Shown: one piece after another, positions 34,433-45,391 of the stretch
Layout: each line of letters starts with the position of its first letter
Position numbering within the stretch: position 1 is the first letter of the stretch
Assembly: GCA_900539865.1 (NCBI GenBank)
Contig: UQDS01000005.1
Span: forward strand, 61,336 to 125,335
Reading direction: 5' to 3'
Origin: an uncultured Mollicutes bacterium
GTDB lineage: Bacteria > Bacillota_I > Bacilli_A > RFN20 > CAG-288
Length of the DNA stretch: 64,000 nucleotides
Position numbers and translations under genes: made by a program
The notes under the pieces: model-generated
Seen by the model: the letters and a program-made list of their open reading frames with translations, nothing else
Database searches by the model: none
Told to the model about the DNA's origin: nothing

Positions 34433-35292
34433 AACTGTGGAACCTGAATACCTAATGCCGCAAATAAATCGAACTTACAAACAGCCATTGTGATGATACC
34501 GGAGATGAACAAAGCCAAGAAAATAGCAGAGGCAGTGTCTTTCCATCCCCAGTGCAAATGTTTGAATTTTGTGCGTTTGCTATTTGGATCATAACCGCGC
34601 GCTTCCATGGCATCGGCAAGCTCTCCACTTGTTAAAAAGGCAGAGATGAATAAAGGAATAATCAAGGAGACAAGGGATTTGATTTTGGTCTTGAAATTTC
34701 CGTTTTGGAAATCGACACCACGGCTTGCTTGGGCTTTCATGATACGAGAAGTTTCTTCTTGTAAAGAGGGGACAAAGCGCAACGCCAAAGAGAGTGCCAT
34801 AGCAAATTTATGAACCGGAATATGAAGCCAAGTCAAAGGGTGGAAGAGCCATTCAATTGCATTTGTTAAATCCATCGGTTTAGTGGTAGAAGTGAGAATA
34901 TTGGTAATCATAAGAACTAAGACAAGGCGTAAGAAAATATAGCTGACATTGACAACGGCTCCCAAACGGATACAAATATTGGTGTTAGGAAATTGCACCA
35001 AGATTAAAGAGGTGGTATCGCCGCTGAAGAAAATATTGATGATGAGAATCAGTAAGATCATAAACCAAAGCGCTTTGAGAGAGCGGAAGAGAGATAAGAA
35101 ACTTGCTTTACTGACAAAAGTGAAGGTGAGCAAAATCAAGAAGATAACACCGTAGATGACAAAACACATCCAAGGATTTCCATAATTTAAAAAAATGGAA
35201 ACCATAAAAAGAATCATGCCAATCAGCTTGATCCTAGCGTCGATGCGATGGAAAAGGGTATCGTAACCCATGTATTTACCAAAGCTGGTCAT
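34429..35292 (-). CDS. ecfT: ECF transporter transmembrane component
   Basis: 287 aa. Energy-coupling-factor T subunit, six or more membrane helices; coupling motif DAMEARGYDPNSKR near residue 220 contacts the ATPases, and an ARxxGxD-like earlier segment (MKAQASRGVDFQ). It couples ATPases EcfA1/EcfA2 to vitamin/metal S components, which are not in this window (typical for group II ECF). Overlaps ecfA2 and truA by 4 bases. Confidence 0.93.
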   Translation of the reverse strand: MTSFGKYMGYDTLFHRIDARIKLIGMILFMVSIFLNYGNPWMCFVIYGVIFLILLTFTFVSKASFLSLFRSLKALWFMILLILIINIFFSGDTTSLILVQFPNTNICIRLGAVVNVSYIFLRLVLVLMITNILTSTTKPMDLTNAIEWLFHPLTWLHIPVHKFAMALSLALRFVPSLQEETSRIMKAQASRGVDFQNGNFKTKIKSLVSLIIPLFISAFLTSGELADAMEARGYDPNSKRTKFKHLHWGWKDTASAIFLALFISGIITMAVCKFDLFAALGIQVPQL

Positions 35293-36209
35293 CGGATAGA
35301 CTCCTTTTTGACTCTGACGATTTCTTCCGCAAGACTTCTTGTATCTTTTACACGGGAAAGATCAACATCTAATCCGTTTTCCTTTAAAGCTAAAGCGAAT
35401 GAAAACACTTTTGGAGGTTCGAGAGAGGATGTTCTTAAGAATTCACGGTCTTGGAACAAGTCAAGCGGCGTGTTATCATAGATGATTTTTCCACCATCTA
35501 AAACAATGGCGCGATTGCAGTAATGTAAGACAACATCCATGTTGTGTGTAGCTAAAATGATGGAAACTCCTCTTTCGCTCAATTTGCGAAGCAAAAGCAT
35601 AAGGTTTCTTTCTGCGTTGGCATCTAGGCCTACGGTCGGTTCATCTAAGACTAGAACAGAGGGTTTTAATGCTAAGATACCGGCAATAGCTACTCTTCTT
35701 TTTTCACCGCCGGAAAGCTCAAAGGGAGAACGCTCATAGAAGGACTCATCTAAGCCGACGAGGGTCAAAGCCTCTTTGGCATCTAGCAATGCTTCTTCTT
35801 CACTTTTTCCAAAATTTTTAGGTCCGTAGGAGACATCTTTTAAAACAGTTTCTGCAAAGAGCTGATATTCTGGGAACTGGAAGACAATTCCCACTTTTCT
35901 TCGGACTTCTTTGATGTCTTTGAGCTTCTTCTTATGTTTCTTCTTCATGGCGTGCTCATTGACCTGGCCGTTTTTCTTATATACCAAAGTCATATCGATG
36001 AGATAGTCATCGATAGAAACTTTCCCTGACGAAGGTAACAAGAGCGCGTTGAGGTGTTGAATTAAAGTGCTCTTGCCAGAACCGGTTTTGCCGATGAGCG
36101 CAGCAAAGCTGTTCTCGGGGAAAATTAAGTTGATGTCTTTTAAAGCATCGCGATGATTTGGTGATTTCGGCTGATAGGTGAAGAAGACGTTTTCTAATTT
36201 TAATGGCAT
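35289..36209 (-). CDS. ecfA2: ECF transporter ATPase 2
   Basis: 306 aa. Walker A GKTGSGKST, signature LSGGEKRR, Walker B VLVLDEPTVGLD, H-loop LATHNMD. Starts MPLKLENVFFTYQPKSPN, like EcfA2. A C-terminal extension of ~35 residues. Between ecfA1 (10-base overlap) and ecfT (4-base overlap). Confidence 0.93.
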   Translation of the reverse strand: MPLKLENVFFTYQPKSPNHRDALKDINLIFPENSFAALIGKTGSGKSTLIQHLNALLLPSSGKVSIDDYLIDMTLVYKKNGQVNEHAMKKKHKKKLKDIKEVRRKVGIVFQFPEYQLFAETVLKDVSYGPKNFGKSEEEALLDAKEALTLVGLDESFYERSPFELSGGEKRRVAIAGILALKPSVLVLDEPTVGLDANAERNLMLLLRKLSERGVSIILATHNMDVVLHYCNRAIVLDGGKIIYDNTPLDLFQDREFLRTSSLEPPKVFSFALALKENGLDVDLSRVKDTRSLAEEIVRVKKESIR

Positions 36210-37072
36210 AGTAAATCAAGCAGCTCCTCATCATTCTTCACATCTTTTATATCTAATCCCTCTTCTCTTAGGTAGCGAGTGAGTTTATGGGCAAAAGGAA
36301 TGTCTAAATGCATCGCTCGCAACTCGTCATCTCTGGAAAAGATGACCTCGGGAGTATCATCCATAACAATTTTTCCTTTGTTCATGACAATGACACGGTC
36401 TGCATCATATGCTTCTTCTAATTCGTGCGTGATGTTCAAAACAGTTAAATCAGGATTGTTGGCGCGCACTTCTTTGATGATTTGGCGAATTTCATTTTTG
36501 CCCTTTGGATCTAACATCGCTCCTGCTTCATCCAGAATAAGAATGGAAGTTTGTCTTGCGATAGCACCGGCGATAGCAACACGTTGCTTTTGTCCTCCAG
36601 AAAGATGGAAAGGTTCGGCATCTAAATAATCTTCCATGCCAACTCTTTGTGCGCAAAGCCGGATGATTTCAGGCATCTTTTTAGGATCGACACATTCATT
36701 CTCTAAGCCAAAAGCAATGTCATCTCTCACAGTAGCGCCAATGAATTGAGAATCAGGATTTTGAAACACTAAAGCGATGCTCTTTCTTAAGAGCAGCGCA
36801 TTCTCATCGGTCATTTTGACACCGAAGATATAAATATCACCGAGTAGTTGAACTAAGATGCCATCGATGAGTTTCGCTAATGTCGATTTTCCCGAGCCGT
36901 TGTGACCGATGATAGCGACAGATTGACCTTTTTTAATATCTAGATTTACATCATTGATATTGAGCGTATCGGGAAGATAGCCAAAGCAAAGATTTTTTAA
37001 ATAAATGGCGCTATCTTGAGGAATCGATTCATCTCTGCGGGTGATTTCAATTTCTTTTTTCTTACTTCTCAT
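36200..37072 (-). CDS. ecfA1: ECF transporter ATPase 1
   Basis: 290 aa. Walker A GHNGSGKST, signature LSGGQKQR, Walker B ILILDEAGAMLD (the DEA.xxLD form), H-loop NITHELEE. Starts AIYLKNLCFGYLPDTLNIND after a ~20-residue N-terminal extension. First of the transporter genes; preceded by an 11-base overlap from a small membrane protein. Confidence 0.93.
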   Translation of the reverse strand: MRSKKKEIEITRRDESIPQDSAIYLKNLCFGYLPDTLNINDVNLDIKKGQSVAIIGHNGSGKSTLAKLIDGILVQLLGDIYIFGVKMTDENALLLRKSIALVFQNPDSQFIGATVRDDIAFGLENECVDPKKMPEIIRLCAQRVGMEDYLDAEPFHLSGGQKQRVAIAGAIARQTSILILDEAGAMLDPKGKNEIRQIIKEVRANNPDLTVLNITHELEEAYDADRVIVMNKGKIVMDDTPEVIFSRDDELRAMHLDIPFAHKLTRYLREEGLDIKDVKNDEELLDLLCH

Positions 37073-37316
37073 CTTTTCTTTTTTTCTGAAACCGAATGAA
37101 TTGCATGATCCAATAGAATACTAAGATTCCGCCAAAGACAAGGGACCACACTAAAATGATTATCCAGTTATAATCTCCAATATTTGTAAAGTCACGGATA
37201 GTGACAAGTAAACCCACTGTCATCACTGCACAAAGCAAGATGATTACCGTGGCAACAAAGCAGCGTTTCCAGGGGAAACGGCTACGAAGTTCATATTCAT
37301 TTTTATTTTTCTTCAT
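37062..37316 (-). CDS. Small two-helix membrane protein
   Basis: 84 aa from the ATG at 37314-37316; 14 upstream in-frame codons overlap the deaminase more deeply and are rejected. Two hydrophobic helices (CFVATVIILLCAVMTVGLLV, YNWIIILVWSLVFGGILVFY) with a basic end (RFQKKRKDEK). It overlaps the 3' end of the deaminase gene and the start of ecfA1, so sits in that operon. Unknown family; could be an accessory of the ECF transporter. Confidence 0.5.
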   Translation of the reverse strand: MKKNKNEYELRSRFPWKRCFVATVIILLCAVMTVGLLVTIRDFTNIGDYNWIIILVWSLVFGGILVFYWIMQFIRFQKKRKDEK

Positions 37317-37794
37317 CTTCAAATTTGATGGTCGGAACCTTTCCTTCATAGTGCACATACTCTATACCGGCCATATCCAACATTCTTCTAGCGGCAACTT
37401 CGGCATCCGTATTGTGATATTTATCGGAGAGATAGATGATTTTCTTAATACCAGATTGAATGATTGCCTTTGTACATTCATTGCAAGGGAACAAGGTAAC
37501 ATAGACAGTTGATCCCTTTAAATCGTGACCGGAATTGAGAATAGCGTTTAATTCCGCGTGGCAAACATAAGGGTATTTCGTTTCTAAAAACGGTTTGTTT
37601 TCATTGCTGCCAGCCCACGGAATCTCTTCGTCATTAACGCCGATAGGCATACCGTTGTAACCGAGTGAAAGAACTTTGTGTTCATCGGAAACAATGCATG
37701 CACCGACCTTGGTGTTGCTATCTTTGCTTCTCATAGCAGAGAGTATAGCAATAGACATAAAGTATTCATCCCATGTAATGTTGTCAAATTTCAT
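37303..37794 (-). CDS. comEB: dCMP deaminase (ComEB-type)
   Basis: 163 aa. Zinc site: HAELNAILN (His + catalytic Glu) and PCNECTKAII (two Cys). Starts MKFDNITWDEYFMSIAILSA, matching ComE operon protein 2/dCMP deaminase, which makes dUMP for dTMP synthesis. First gene of the run comEB - membrane protein - ecfA1 - ecfA2 - ecfT - truA. Confidence 0.92.
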   Translation of the reverse strand: MKFDNITWDEYFMSIAILSAMRSKDSNTKVGACIVSDEHKVLSLGYNGMPIGVNDEEIPWAGSNENKPFLETKYPYVCHAELNAILNSGHDLKGSTVYVTLFPCNECTKAIIQSGIKKIIYLSDKYHNTDAEVAARRMLDMAGIEYVHYEGKVPTIKFEDEEK

Positions 37795-38132
37795 GATTGT
37801 CTCCTTTCAACATCATTACATTATATATTATTTTTCATAAAGTTTCGAATTAAGTTTATATTTATATATAAATATATCTAGTGTAAAAAAGGTCGTGTTT
37901 CATCCAATCGGTGTTATCAAAGGCTTAAAAAAGTAAAATAATATAAAACCCCATGCAATAAAAATAAGTTGGCTAATTGTTTTAGGCGTTTAATATTCAG
38001 TAAATTTTGATTTTTATAATTTTTATCTTTGGTGAAGAGGTAATCAGCAAAAAATAATCGAGGTATGAATTTTATTTTTTAAAATAAAAAATAAAAGAGC
38101 TACCACAACAGTGATAGCTCACATAATTCGTA
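37795..38132. other. AT-rich intergenic region
   Basis: 338 bases between comEB and atpC. It holds only the ATP-synthase operon terminator at its left-hand part and an AT-rich stretch; I see no gene, tRNA or convincing promoter apart from what must drive comEB on the minus strand. Confidence 0.5.
38085..38120 (-). terminator. Terminator of the atp operon
   Basis: GAGCTACCAC (38097-38106) and GTGATAGCTC (38111-38120) around AACA; on the minus strand TTTTATTTTTTATTTT follows. Confidence 0.85.
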
Positions 38133-38549
38133 TTAAGGTTGATTCATCTCCTTGACTTTGATGCGGTTTAAAGCGCGCTTAATTTTAATTTGAGCACGGG
38201 TGATATCGCGAGGAGAAGTGCTTTTTTCAACGATGCTAGAAGCGATATCCTTGGCACGTAACGCACGGGCAAGATCGATATTTGCAGAAGATTCAATGGC
38301 ATAGACGAAAAGCTTTACTTTGTTTTCATCCCGGATGACTTGTAAAGTGCCACCGCTGATAGCATAAAGTGTCTCATGCATCGTCGTTTTGATCTTCATC
38401 GGACAAATGGCAACTTCTGCAATCATATCAGTGTGATGAGCCATGATTCCTATGGCGCCACGGGTCGTTTCTAAAGAGAGATATTCGACAGCTTTTTCGG
38501 TAAAGACACTCTGTGGCGTGATGATTTCGAGTGTGAATGTATCGGCCAT
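38133..38549 (-). CDS. atpC: ATP synthase epsilon subunit
   Basis: 138 aa. Central-stalk F1 subunit that inhibits hydrolysis and helps couple rotation. LEIITPQSVFTEKAVEYLSL and GAIGIMAHHTDMIAEV mark the N-terminal beta-sandwich; the helical hairpin (ARALRAKDIASSIVEK) follows. Last gene of the operon, 1 base after atpD. Confidence 0.93.
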   Translation of the reverse strand: MADTFTLEIITPQSVFTEKAVEYLSLETTRGAIGIMAHHTDMIAEVAICPMKIKTTMHETLYAISGGTLQVIRDENKVKLFVYAIESSANIDLARALRAKDIASSIVEKSTSPRDITRAQIKIKRALNRIKVKEMNQP

Positions 38550-38550
38550 A

Positions 38551-39984
<1,434 letters not shown>

Positions 39985-40869
39985 CTATGCTTCCTCGTCT
40001 TTACCGGCATTTGCACCGGCGACGACTTCGGTGATTTCTTGTGTGATTTGATTTTGTCTTGTTTTGTTGTAGGTGATTCTTAGCTGTTTGGTAATCTTAT
40101 CGGCAGCGTCTGTTGCGGATTCCATCGCGTTTCTACGCGATGATAATTCACATACTTCAGCTTCTAACAAGTGGTTATAAAGCAAAGCGTCTAAATAATG
40201 AGGGAGGAGATGAGAGACAAGCTCTTTGCGAGAAGAATCCACTTCGACAGGATCAAATTCATTGTATTTTTCTTGTGCTTTTTCAATCTCATCGATATCA
40301 AAGGGGACAAGTTTCTCGATTGTGGGAATGAAAGTTAAAGAGTTTTTATATTTGGTATAGACAAGATAGATCCCTTTATAGTGGTTTTTCATATGCAGTT
40401 GCAAAATGACATGACGCAAACGACGCGCTTTGGAAAAAGCGAAGTCTTTATCCATTATATTGACAAAGTTATCGTAGGTGACATTACCTCTTTGATGATA
40501 ACGAATACTGCCTTTTTGACCGATGAAGAGAAGTTCGTCTTGTTTGCGAATCAGCGGATCAAATTCTTTAAAGATATTGTAGTTATAGGCACCGCAGAGC
40601 CCTAAGGTCGAAGTGACAACGATATAAAGATTTTTGTCACTGTCAAACTCCATGAGGCAACGCGAATTTTTTAGGCTCCTTAAAGGACACCCGATCGTGC
40701 TGCGGATCAGGGTTTCATACATACCATCTCTAAAAGGAATGTCATCCTGATAGAAACGTTTCCAACGCTGGAATTTAACAGACGCGACAAGCTTCATTGC
40801 TTTGGTGATTTTTTTGGTGGATTCAATTGTGTTAATGCGTCGTTTTGTATTGATTAATGACTCTGCCAT
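39985..40869 (-). CDS. atpG: ATP synthase gamma subunit
   Basis: 294 aa. Central rotating shaft. Long N- and C-terminal helices for the coiled coil: INTKRRINTIESTKKITKAM and the end ITKQLRITYNKTRQNQITQE. The Rossmann-like middle reads LYIVVTSTLGLCGAYNYNIF. Between atpA and atpD. Confidence 0.95.
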   Translation of the reverse strand: MAESLINTKRRINTIESTKKITKAMKLVASVKFQRWKRFYQDDIPFRDGMYETLIRSTIGCPLRSLKNSRCLMEFDSDKNLYIVVTSTLGLCGAYNYNIFKEFDPLIRKQDELLFIGQKGSIRYHQRGNVTYDNFVNIMDKDFAFSKARRLRHVILQLHMKNHYKGIYLVYTKYKNSLTFIPTIEKLVPFDIDEIEKAQEKYNEFDPVEVDSSRKELVSHLLPHYLDALLYNHLLEAEVCELSSRRNAMESATDAADKITKQLRITYNKTRQNQITQEITEVVAGANAGKDEEA

Positions 40870-40894
40870 TTTGAATAACTTTTATAATTTGCTT

Positions 40895-42397
40895 TTAATT
40901 GATACCTGTGATAATTCCGTCAATTGTTTCATCAATAATCTTCTTTACTTCGTCAGTCATCACTTTCTCATCGCGCAGGGAAGTGAGAACTTCGGGGTGA
41001 TTTGCTTTGATGGATCCACGGATCTTTTCTAAGGCGTCGGAGACACGACTAGGCTCAATGACATCGAGTTTCTTTGTTTGAGCAGCATAGATGTCGATGA
41101 CCTCTTCTTCCATCGAAAGAGGAGAATATTGTTTTTGTTTTAAAACTTCCATCAAGATAGCGCCGTGGGTCAAAATAGCCTTGGTCGTATCATCTAAATC
41201 AGATCCAAAGCGTGAGAAGTCAAGCATTTCGTTGTAGTTAGCAAGTTCGATTTTTAAGGAAGAAGCGACTTTTTTCATCGCTTTAATTTGCGCAGCAGAA
41301 CCGACACGAGAGACAGAGAGACCGCTATCGACAGCCGGTCTTTGACCGGAGTTGAATAAGTCAGTGGTCAAGAAGATTTGACCGTCCGTGATGGAAATGA
41401 CGTTTGTCGGAATGTAAGCGGAGATGTCGCCTGCTTGTGTTTCGACAATCGGAAGTGCGGTGATTGATCCGCCTCCAAATTTATCGTTGAACTTACAAGC
41501 TCTTTCTAAAAGTCTGGAGTGGAGATAGAAGACGTCACCAGGATAGGCTTCACGCCCTGGAGCTCTCTTCAATAAAAGAGAAAGAGCACGATAGGCAACC
41601 GCATGCTTCGATAGATCATCATAGACGATTAAAACGTCTTTCCCTTGTTTTTCCCAATATTCGGCCATGGAAGTAGCGGCATACGGGGCGACATATAACA
41701 TCGGAGCAGCTTCGCTTGCGCTGGCGTTGACGATGACAGTATGAGCGAGCGCATCATGTTCTTTTAATTTTGTGACAATTTGAGCAATGGTAGAGTTTTT
41801 CTGACCGATTGCACAATAAATACAAATGACGTCTTTTCCTTTTTGGTTGATGATGGTGTCGATAGCGAGAGCGGTTTTACCAGTTTGTCTATCGCCGATG
41901 ATAAGTTCTCTTTGACCTTTACCGATCGGAATCATGGAGTCGATTGCTTTGATACCGGTCTCTAAAGGTTCGTTCACGCTTTGACGGGACATGATCGAAG
42001 GAGCGGGAGATTCAATCGGTGCGGTTTCAGTCGTCTCAATCGGACCGTTTCCGTCGATTGGAAGACCAAGAGCGTTGACAACTCTTCCTAACAGCGCATC
42101 GCCGACAGGAACGGAGACAACTTTACCTGTCAGTTTAACGGGGTCACCTTCAAAGATTTCGGTGTCTTTTCCTAAAAGAACGCAACCGACACTATCTTCG
42201 TTTAAGTTCATGACCATACCATAGATGTTGTGTGGGAAGGAGAGGAGTTCGCCGTACATGGCTTTATCCAATCCGTAGATAGTTGCAATACCATCGCCAA
42301 CAGAGACAACGGTTCCGACATCGTTGGTCTGAATCTTGTCTTCGTAGCTATTGATCTCTTTTTTGATCAGGTTTGTAATGGAATCAATTTCTGCCAT
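40895..42397 (-). CDS. atpA: ATP synthase alpha subunit
   Basis: 500 aa. Regulatory nucleotide-binding F1 subunit. Walker [14 protein letters not shown], signature [11 protein letters not shown], then [16 protein letters not shown] [12 protein letters not shown]. Starts after atpH with a 13-base gap. Complete. Confidence 0.97.
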   Translation of the reverse strand: MAEIDSITNLIKKEINSYEDKIQTNDVGTVVSVGDGIATIYGLDKAMYGELLSFPHNIYGMVMNLNEDSVGCVLLGKDTEIFEGDPVKLTGKVVSVPVGDALLGRVVNALGLPIDGNGPIETTETAPIESPAPSIMSRQSVNEPLETGIKAIDSMIPIGKGQRELIIGDRQTGKTALAIDTIINQKGKDVICIYCAIGQKNSTIAQIVTKLKEHDALAHTVIVNASASEAAPMLYVAPYAATSMAEYWEKQGKDVLIVYDDLSKHAVAYRALSLLLKRAPGREAYPGDVFYLHSRLLERACKFNDKFGGGSITALPIVETQAGDISAYIPTNVISITDGQIFLTTDLFNSGQRPAVDSGLSVSRVGSAAQIKAMKKVASSLKIELANYNEMLDFSRFGSDLDDTTKAILTHGAILMEVLKQKQYSPLSMEEEVIDIYAAQTKKLDVIEPSRVSDALEKIRGSIKANHPEVLTSLRDEKVMTDEVKKIIDETIDGIITGIN

Positions 42398-42410
42398 AAG
42401 CTACTCCTTT

Positions 42411-42953
42411 CTATTTCTTGTGGTAGAGAACTTTGTCTCTGACTTGATTGAGTTTAGAATCGACAGAGTAATCGTAGAGCGTATCAGCAATGTAGATTTT
42501 CATGCCGGCGATGACTCGTTTGTCGATGAGATTTTTTAAGACGACTTGTTTGTGATATTTTTCGGAAAAGATTTGTTCAATCTGACGCAGCCTTTCTTCA
42601 TCTAACAGGAAGGAAGTGAATATTCTGCCTTCTAAGATATTGTGATTCTCGTTGTAGATGTGTCGATATTCTTCAACGATCTTTTCAAGATATTGAATCG
42701 CATGGCGTTTTAATAGGACTTTGAGGAACGCGTAACTGCAACCTTGAACTTTTTCTTTGATGCATTTATCTAACATTTCCTCTTTCTCTTGGTGGTTGAT
42801 CATTGGCGAAGAGAGGAATTTGACAAAATCCGGATTCTTTTTAAAAAGCGAGCACAGAAAAGTTAAGTCATTGCTGACCTCTTCAATTAAATTCTTTTCT
42901 TTGGCAATACCAAAGATCGCTTTGGCGTAGCTTTTCAAAAGAGTGAGATTCAT
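42411..42953 (-). CDS. atpH: ATP synthase delta subunit
   Basis: 180 aa. Peripheral-stalk cap that links alpha3beta3 to b. Short motif YAKAIFGIAKEKN at the start; C-terminal VDKRVIAGMKIYI-like IDKRVIAGMKIYIADTLYDY is the delta signature. 2 bases after atpF. Confidence 0.9.
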   Translation of the reverse strand: MNLTLLKSYAKAIFGIAKEKNLIEEVSNDLTFLCSLFKKNPDFVKFLSSPMINHQEKEEMLDKCIKEKVQGCSYAFLKVLLKRHAIQYLEKIVEEYRHIYNENHNILEGRIFTSFLLDEERLRQIEQIFSEKYHKQVVLKNLIDKRVIAGMKIYIADTLYDYSVDSKLNQVRDKVLYHKK

Positions 42954-42955
42954 CT

Positions 42956-43564
42956 TTATTCATTATCCTCTTTTATTTTATCGATGAAATCATCGATAAC
43001 TTTATCGTTGTCTTCTTTGGTTAGTTCACGACCTAAGATTTCTTTGGATGCTGCAATGGCAGTAGTGACAATCTCATCATGCACCTGTCTCTTTGCCTCT
43101 TCTTTCAGTTCGATCGCATCTTTTTCACTTTGGATGCGAATCTGTTCTGCTTTTTTATTAGCATCCTCAAGAATTTGATCAGCGGAAACTTGAGCAGTCT
43201 TTTTCGCTTGGTTGATGATGTCGTCCGCACGAGCGTGAGACTGATCCAAGTTCATCTTGGTATCTTCTAAGTTTCTGCTAGCATCTTGATTTTTAAGCTC
43301 AGCGTCCTGGATGTTCTTTTCGATATAATCCTGTCTTTCTTTAATTTTCTTTTTCAGCGGTTTATATGCGAATTTAAAGAATACGAAAACCATCAATGCG
43401 AAGACAGCTAACTGCGCTAAAGCGACATAGAGGTTAGGCAACGCATTGTTGATTGTTTCGTTGACAGAGCCGGAGATATTTCCGCTTGCCTGGTCGACAT
43501 TACAAGAGGTGAGACTAAACGAAACAAGTAACGATAAGGCCAACAGAAGTTTCTTTTTCTTCAT
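42956..43564 (-). CDS. atpF: ATP synthase b subunit with lipoprotein signal
   Basis: 202 aa. Peripheral stator. N-terminus MKKKKLLLALSLLVSFSLTS then Cys21 is a type II signal with lipobox LTSC, so b would be diacylglyceryl-modified. A second hydrophobic helix (~residues 47-68, VALAQLAVFALMVFVFFKFA) is the normal b membrane helix; the rest (EERQDYIEKNIQDAELKN-like) is the long helix. A lipoprotein b subunit is known from mycoplasmas. Confidence 0.92.
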   Translation of the reverse strand: MKKKKLLLALSLLVSFSLTSCNVDQASGNISGSVNETINNALPNLYVALAQLAVFALMVFVFFKFAYKPLKKKIKERQDYIEKNIQDAELKNQDASRNLEDTKMNLDQSHARADDIINQAKKTAQVSADQILEDANKKAEQIRIQSEKDAIELKEEAKRQVHDEIVTTAIAASKEILGRELTKEDNDKVIDDFIDKIKEDNE

Positions 43565-43584
43565 AGTGACCTCAATTCATCTTC

Positions 43585-43893
43585 TTAGGCAATGACCGGA
43601 GATTTGACGAAGATTAAAAGAATGGCTAAAACAAGACCGTAAATAGCGACAGATTCACAAAGAGAGACGCCTAAGATCATACTGGATCTCAAGTTCTTTG
43701 TGGCTTCCGGGTTTCTAGCCATACCAGTTAAAGCGGCATGACAAACGATACCTTCAGCGATGGAAGACATGGACATACCGATCATGATGATGCCGATACC
43801 GATGTAAAGGTTTCCTAAGGCATCAAAAGCGGTGCCACCAGCACTTTCGACTAATGCGGTGAAAGAATTAAATAAAGAATTGACCAAATTCAT
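43585..43893 (-). CDS. atpE: ATP synthase c subunit, two-carboxylate type
   Basis: 102 aa (longer than the usual ~75-90). Rotor ring. After a ~30-residue N-terminal extension, helix 1 (YIGIGIIMIGMSMSSIAEGI) carries Glu47 in the position of Gln32 of Ilyobacter Na+-rotors; loop ARNPEA; helix 2 (MILGVSLCESVAIYGLVLAI) has Glu80, Ser81 and Tyr85 at Glu65, Ser66 and Tyr70. This is the two-carboxylate arrangement described for Fusobacterium Na+ rotors, though Val63 is Leu78 here. Confidence 0.93.
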   Translation of the reverse strand: MNLVNSLFNSFTALVESAGGTAFDALGNLYIGIGIIMIGMSMSSIAEGIVCHAALTGMARNPEATKNLRSSMILGVSLCESVAIYGLVLAILLIFVKSPVIA

Positions 43894-43915
43894 AAATTTG
43901 CCTCCTTTTTATGAT

Positions 43916-44767
43916 TTACTTGGTGTGTTTCAACTCGACAGCGCCACGCATGTTGACTGCTTTGACAATTTTTTCATCTTCCTCTTCGGGCGCTTGTAGA
44001 CCGACGTTCATCATAGTGATCATCAAGAAGACAATCGTCTGGATGAAACCGCCGAACAAGTCGAAGTAGAAATGGAGGAAGAAGTTGATAAAGGGTGCGA
44101 ATAGTAAGCCAAAGCCATCGATCATGGCGTAGAGCGCTTGATAAGAGAGGGTGAGGACACAAAATCCTGCAAAGGCGTTTCCGAAAAGACGGATGCCAAG
44201 AGATATCATCGGAACAAAGTTTGTCACTAAAGGGAAGAGCGGAGGGAAGGTGTAGATAAACTGTTTATAATAATTCCATTTATTTGTACGTAGTTTTGTA
44301 AATTCAATAAGACAGACAGTAATTAAACCAGGGAGCAAGGTAAACGTAAGATTAGTAAAGGGAGAGGGCAATGTCGCAAAGAGTTTACTTTCGTTCATGA
44401 TGTATCCTTCGCTGGCAGGTCCTAAGACGATGAGATTAGGTATACCGATGAAGCCGACGAAGAAACCGAAGAAGATATATAAGGCCAAAGGGATCACGTA
44501 AGCGCCAAAGTTAGAAAAATATTTTGGACACCCCATCAGTTCCGATACGTTTTTATCTGCGAAAGTAATCACCATTTCCGCCAGGTTGACGATGCCTTTT
44601 GGTTTATCTAAGGCGCTGACTTTACGCTGTTTAAAAAAGACGACAAAAGAAAAGACGATGATCAATGACATCGCAATCAAAGAGGTGATGAATTCTGGCG
44701 TGATCATCTTAGCAAAATCAGGATTTAAGATATTGCCAAAATTAAGACCTTCAAGGGTTTTAATCAT
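43916..44767 (-). CDS. atpB: ATP synthase a subunit
   Basis: 283 aa. Membrane stator with the two ion half-channels. The essential Arg is in SLGIRLFGNAFAGF; FINFFLHFYFDLFGGFIQTI is the last helix pair. Starts overlapping the AtpI-like gene by 8 bases. Confidence 0.93.
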   Translation of the reverse strand: MIKTLEGLNFGNILNPDFAKMITPEFITSLIAMSLIIVFSFVVFFKQRKVSALDKPKGIVNLAEMVITFADKNVSELMGCPKYFSNFGAYVIPLALYIFFGFFVGFIGIPNLIVLGPASEGYIMNESKLFATLPSPFTNLTFTLLPGLITVCLIEFTKLRTNKWNYYKQFIYTFPPLFPLVTNFVPMISLGIRLFGNAFAGFCVLTLSYQALYAMIDGFGLLFAPFINFFLHFYFDLFGGFIQTIVFLMITMMNVGLQAPEEEDEKIVKAVNMRGAVELKHTK

Positions 44768-45161
44768 TCGACTTGTCCTTTCTTAATATTTTATCACTAG
44801 CGCTATAGATCGTAGCAAGTAAATTCGATAACATGACAATAGCAAAAGAGGCAAAAAACCAAAAATAAGAGACACCCGTTTTAAATCCAGGAACAAAAGC
44901 GTAAATCAACATGGGAAGAAGAAGAGAAATAAGAATGAGGACATAACGGGCGATAAAACTAAAAATAAAAGCGATATTGTGTTTAACAACATCCTTTGGA
45001 AAAAAGAAAGTTAAGAAAATCAAGCCTGATAACGCCCAGGGAATCAAGGTAAAAACCAAAGATTTCAAGTCAAACATGCCAAGAGAGACAACAGTTGGAA
45101 TAAGCCCAAGCCCGAGCAAAAGAAAAATAAAGAGCTTGAATTTTCTTGTTTTCATTTCCAT
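44760..45161 (-). CDS. AtpI-like membrane protein
   Basis: 133 aa, about four membrane helices (FKLFIFLLLGLGLIPTVVSL, FTLIPWALSGLIFLTFFF, FIARYVLILISLLLPMLIY, FWFFASFAIVMLSNLLATI). At the head of an atp operon this is the position of atpI, which aids c-ring assembly or Mg2+ supply; sequence conservation is too weak to name it. Overlaps atpB by 8 bases. Confidence 0.65.
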   Translation of the reverse strand: MEMKTRKFKLFIFLLLGLGLIPTVVSLGMFDLKSLVFTLIPWALSGLIFLTFFFPKDVVKHNIAFIFSFIARYVLILISLLLPMLIYAFVPGFKTGVSYFWFFASFAIVMLSNLLATIYSASDKILRKDKSND

Positions 45162-45306
45162 GATTCAAATATATCACAAAACACAGGGAATTAGTAACAT
45201 ATAAATCGTTTATGTATCGATTTCAATAAAAATAAATGAACTGATATAAAATTTATTAAAAAATGTTGACAACAAAAGTAGAATAATTTATAATCAACTA
45301 CGCTTT

Positions 45307-45382
45307 GGGCATTTAGCTCAGCTGGGAGAGCATCCGCTTGACGTGCGGAAGGTCACAGGTTCGAGCCCTGTAGTGCCCACCA
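45307..45382 (+). tRNA. tRNA-Val (GAC)
   Basis: Acceptor GGGCATT/AGTGCCC, anticodon stem TCCGC/GCGGA around TTGACGT (anticodon GAC), T-loop TTCGAGC, encoded CCA. Confidence 0.93.
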
Positions 45383-45391
45383 TTGCAAATT

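Noticed and set aside
37062..37358. Longer start (98 aa) for the small membrane protein
   Set aside because: The extra 14 codons lie within the deaminase coding sequence and lack an RBS; the ATG at 37316 leaves a usual short overlap.
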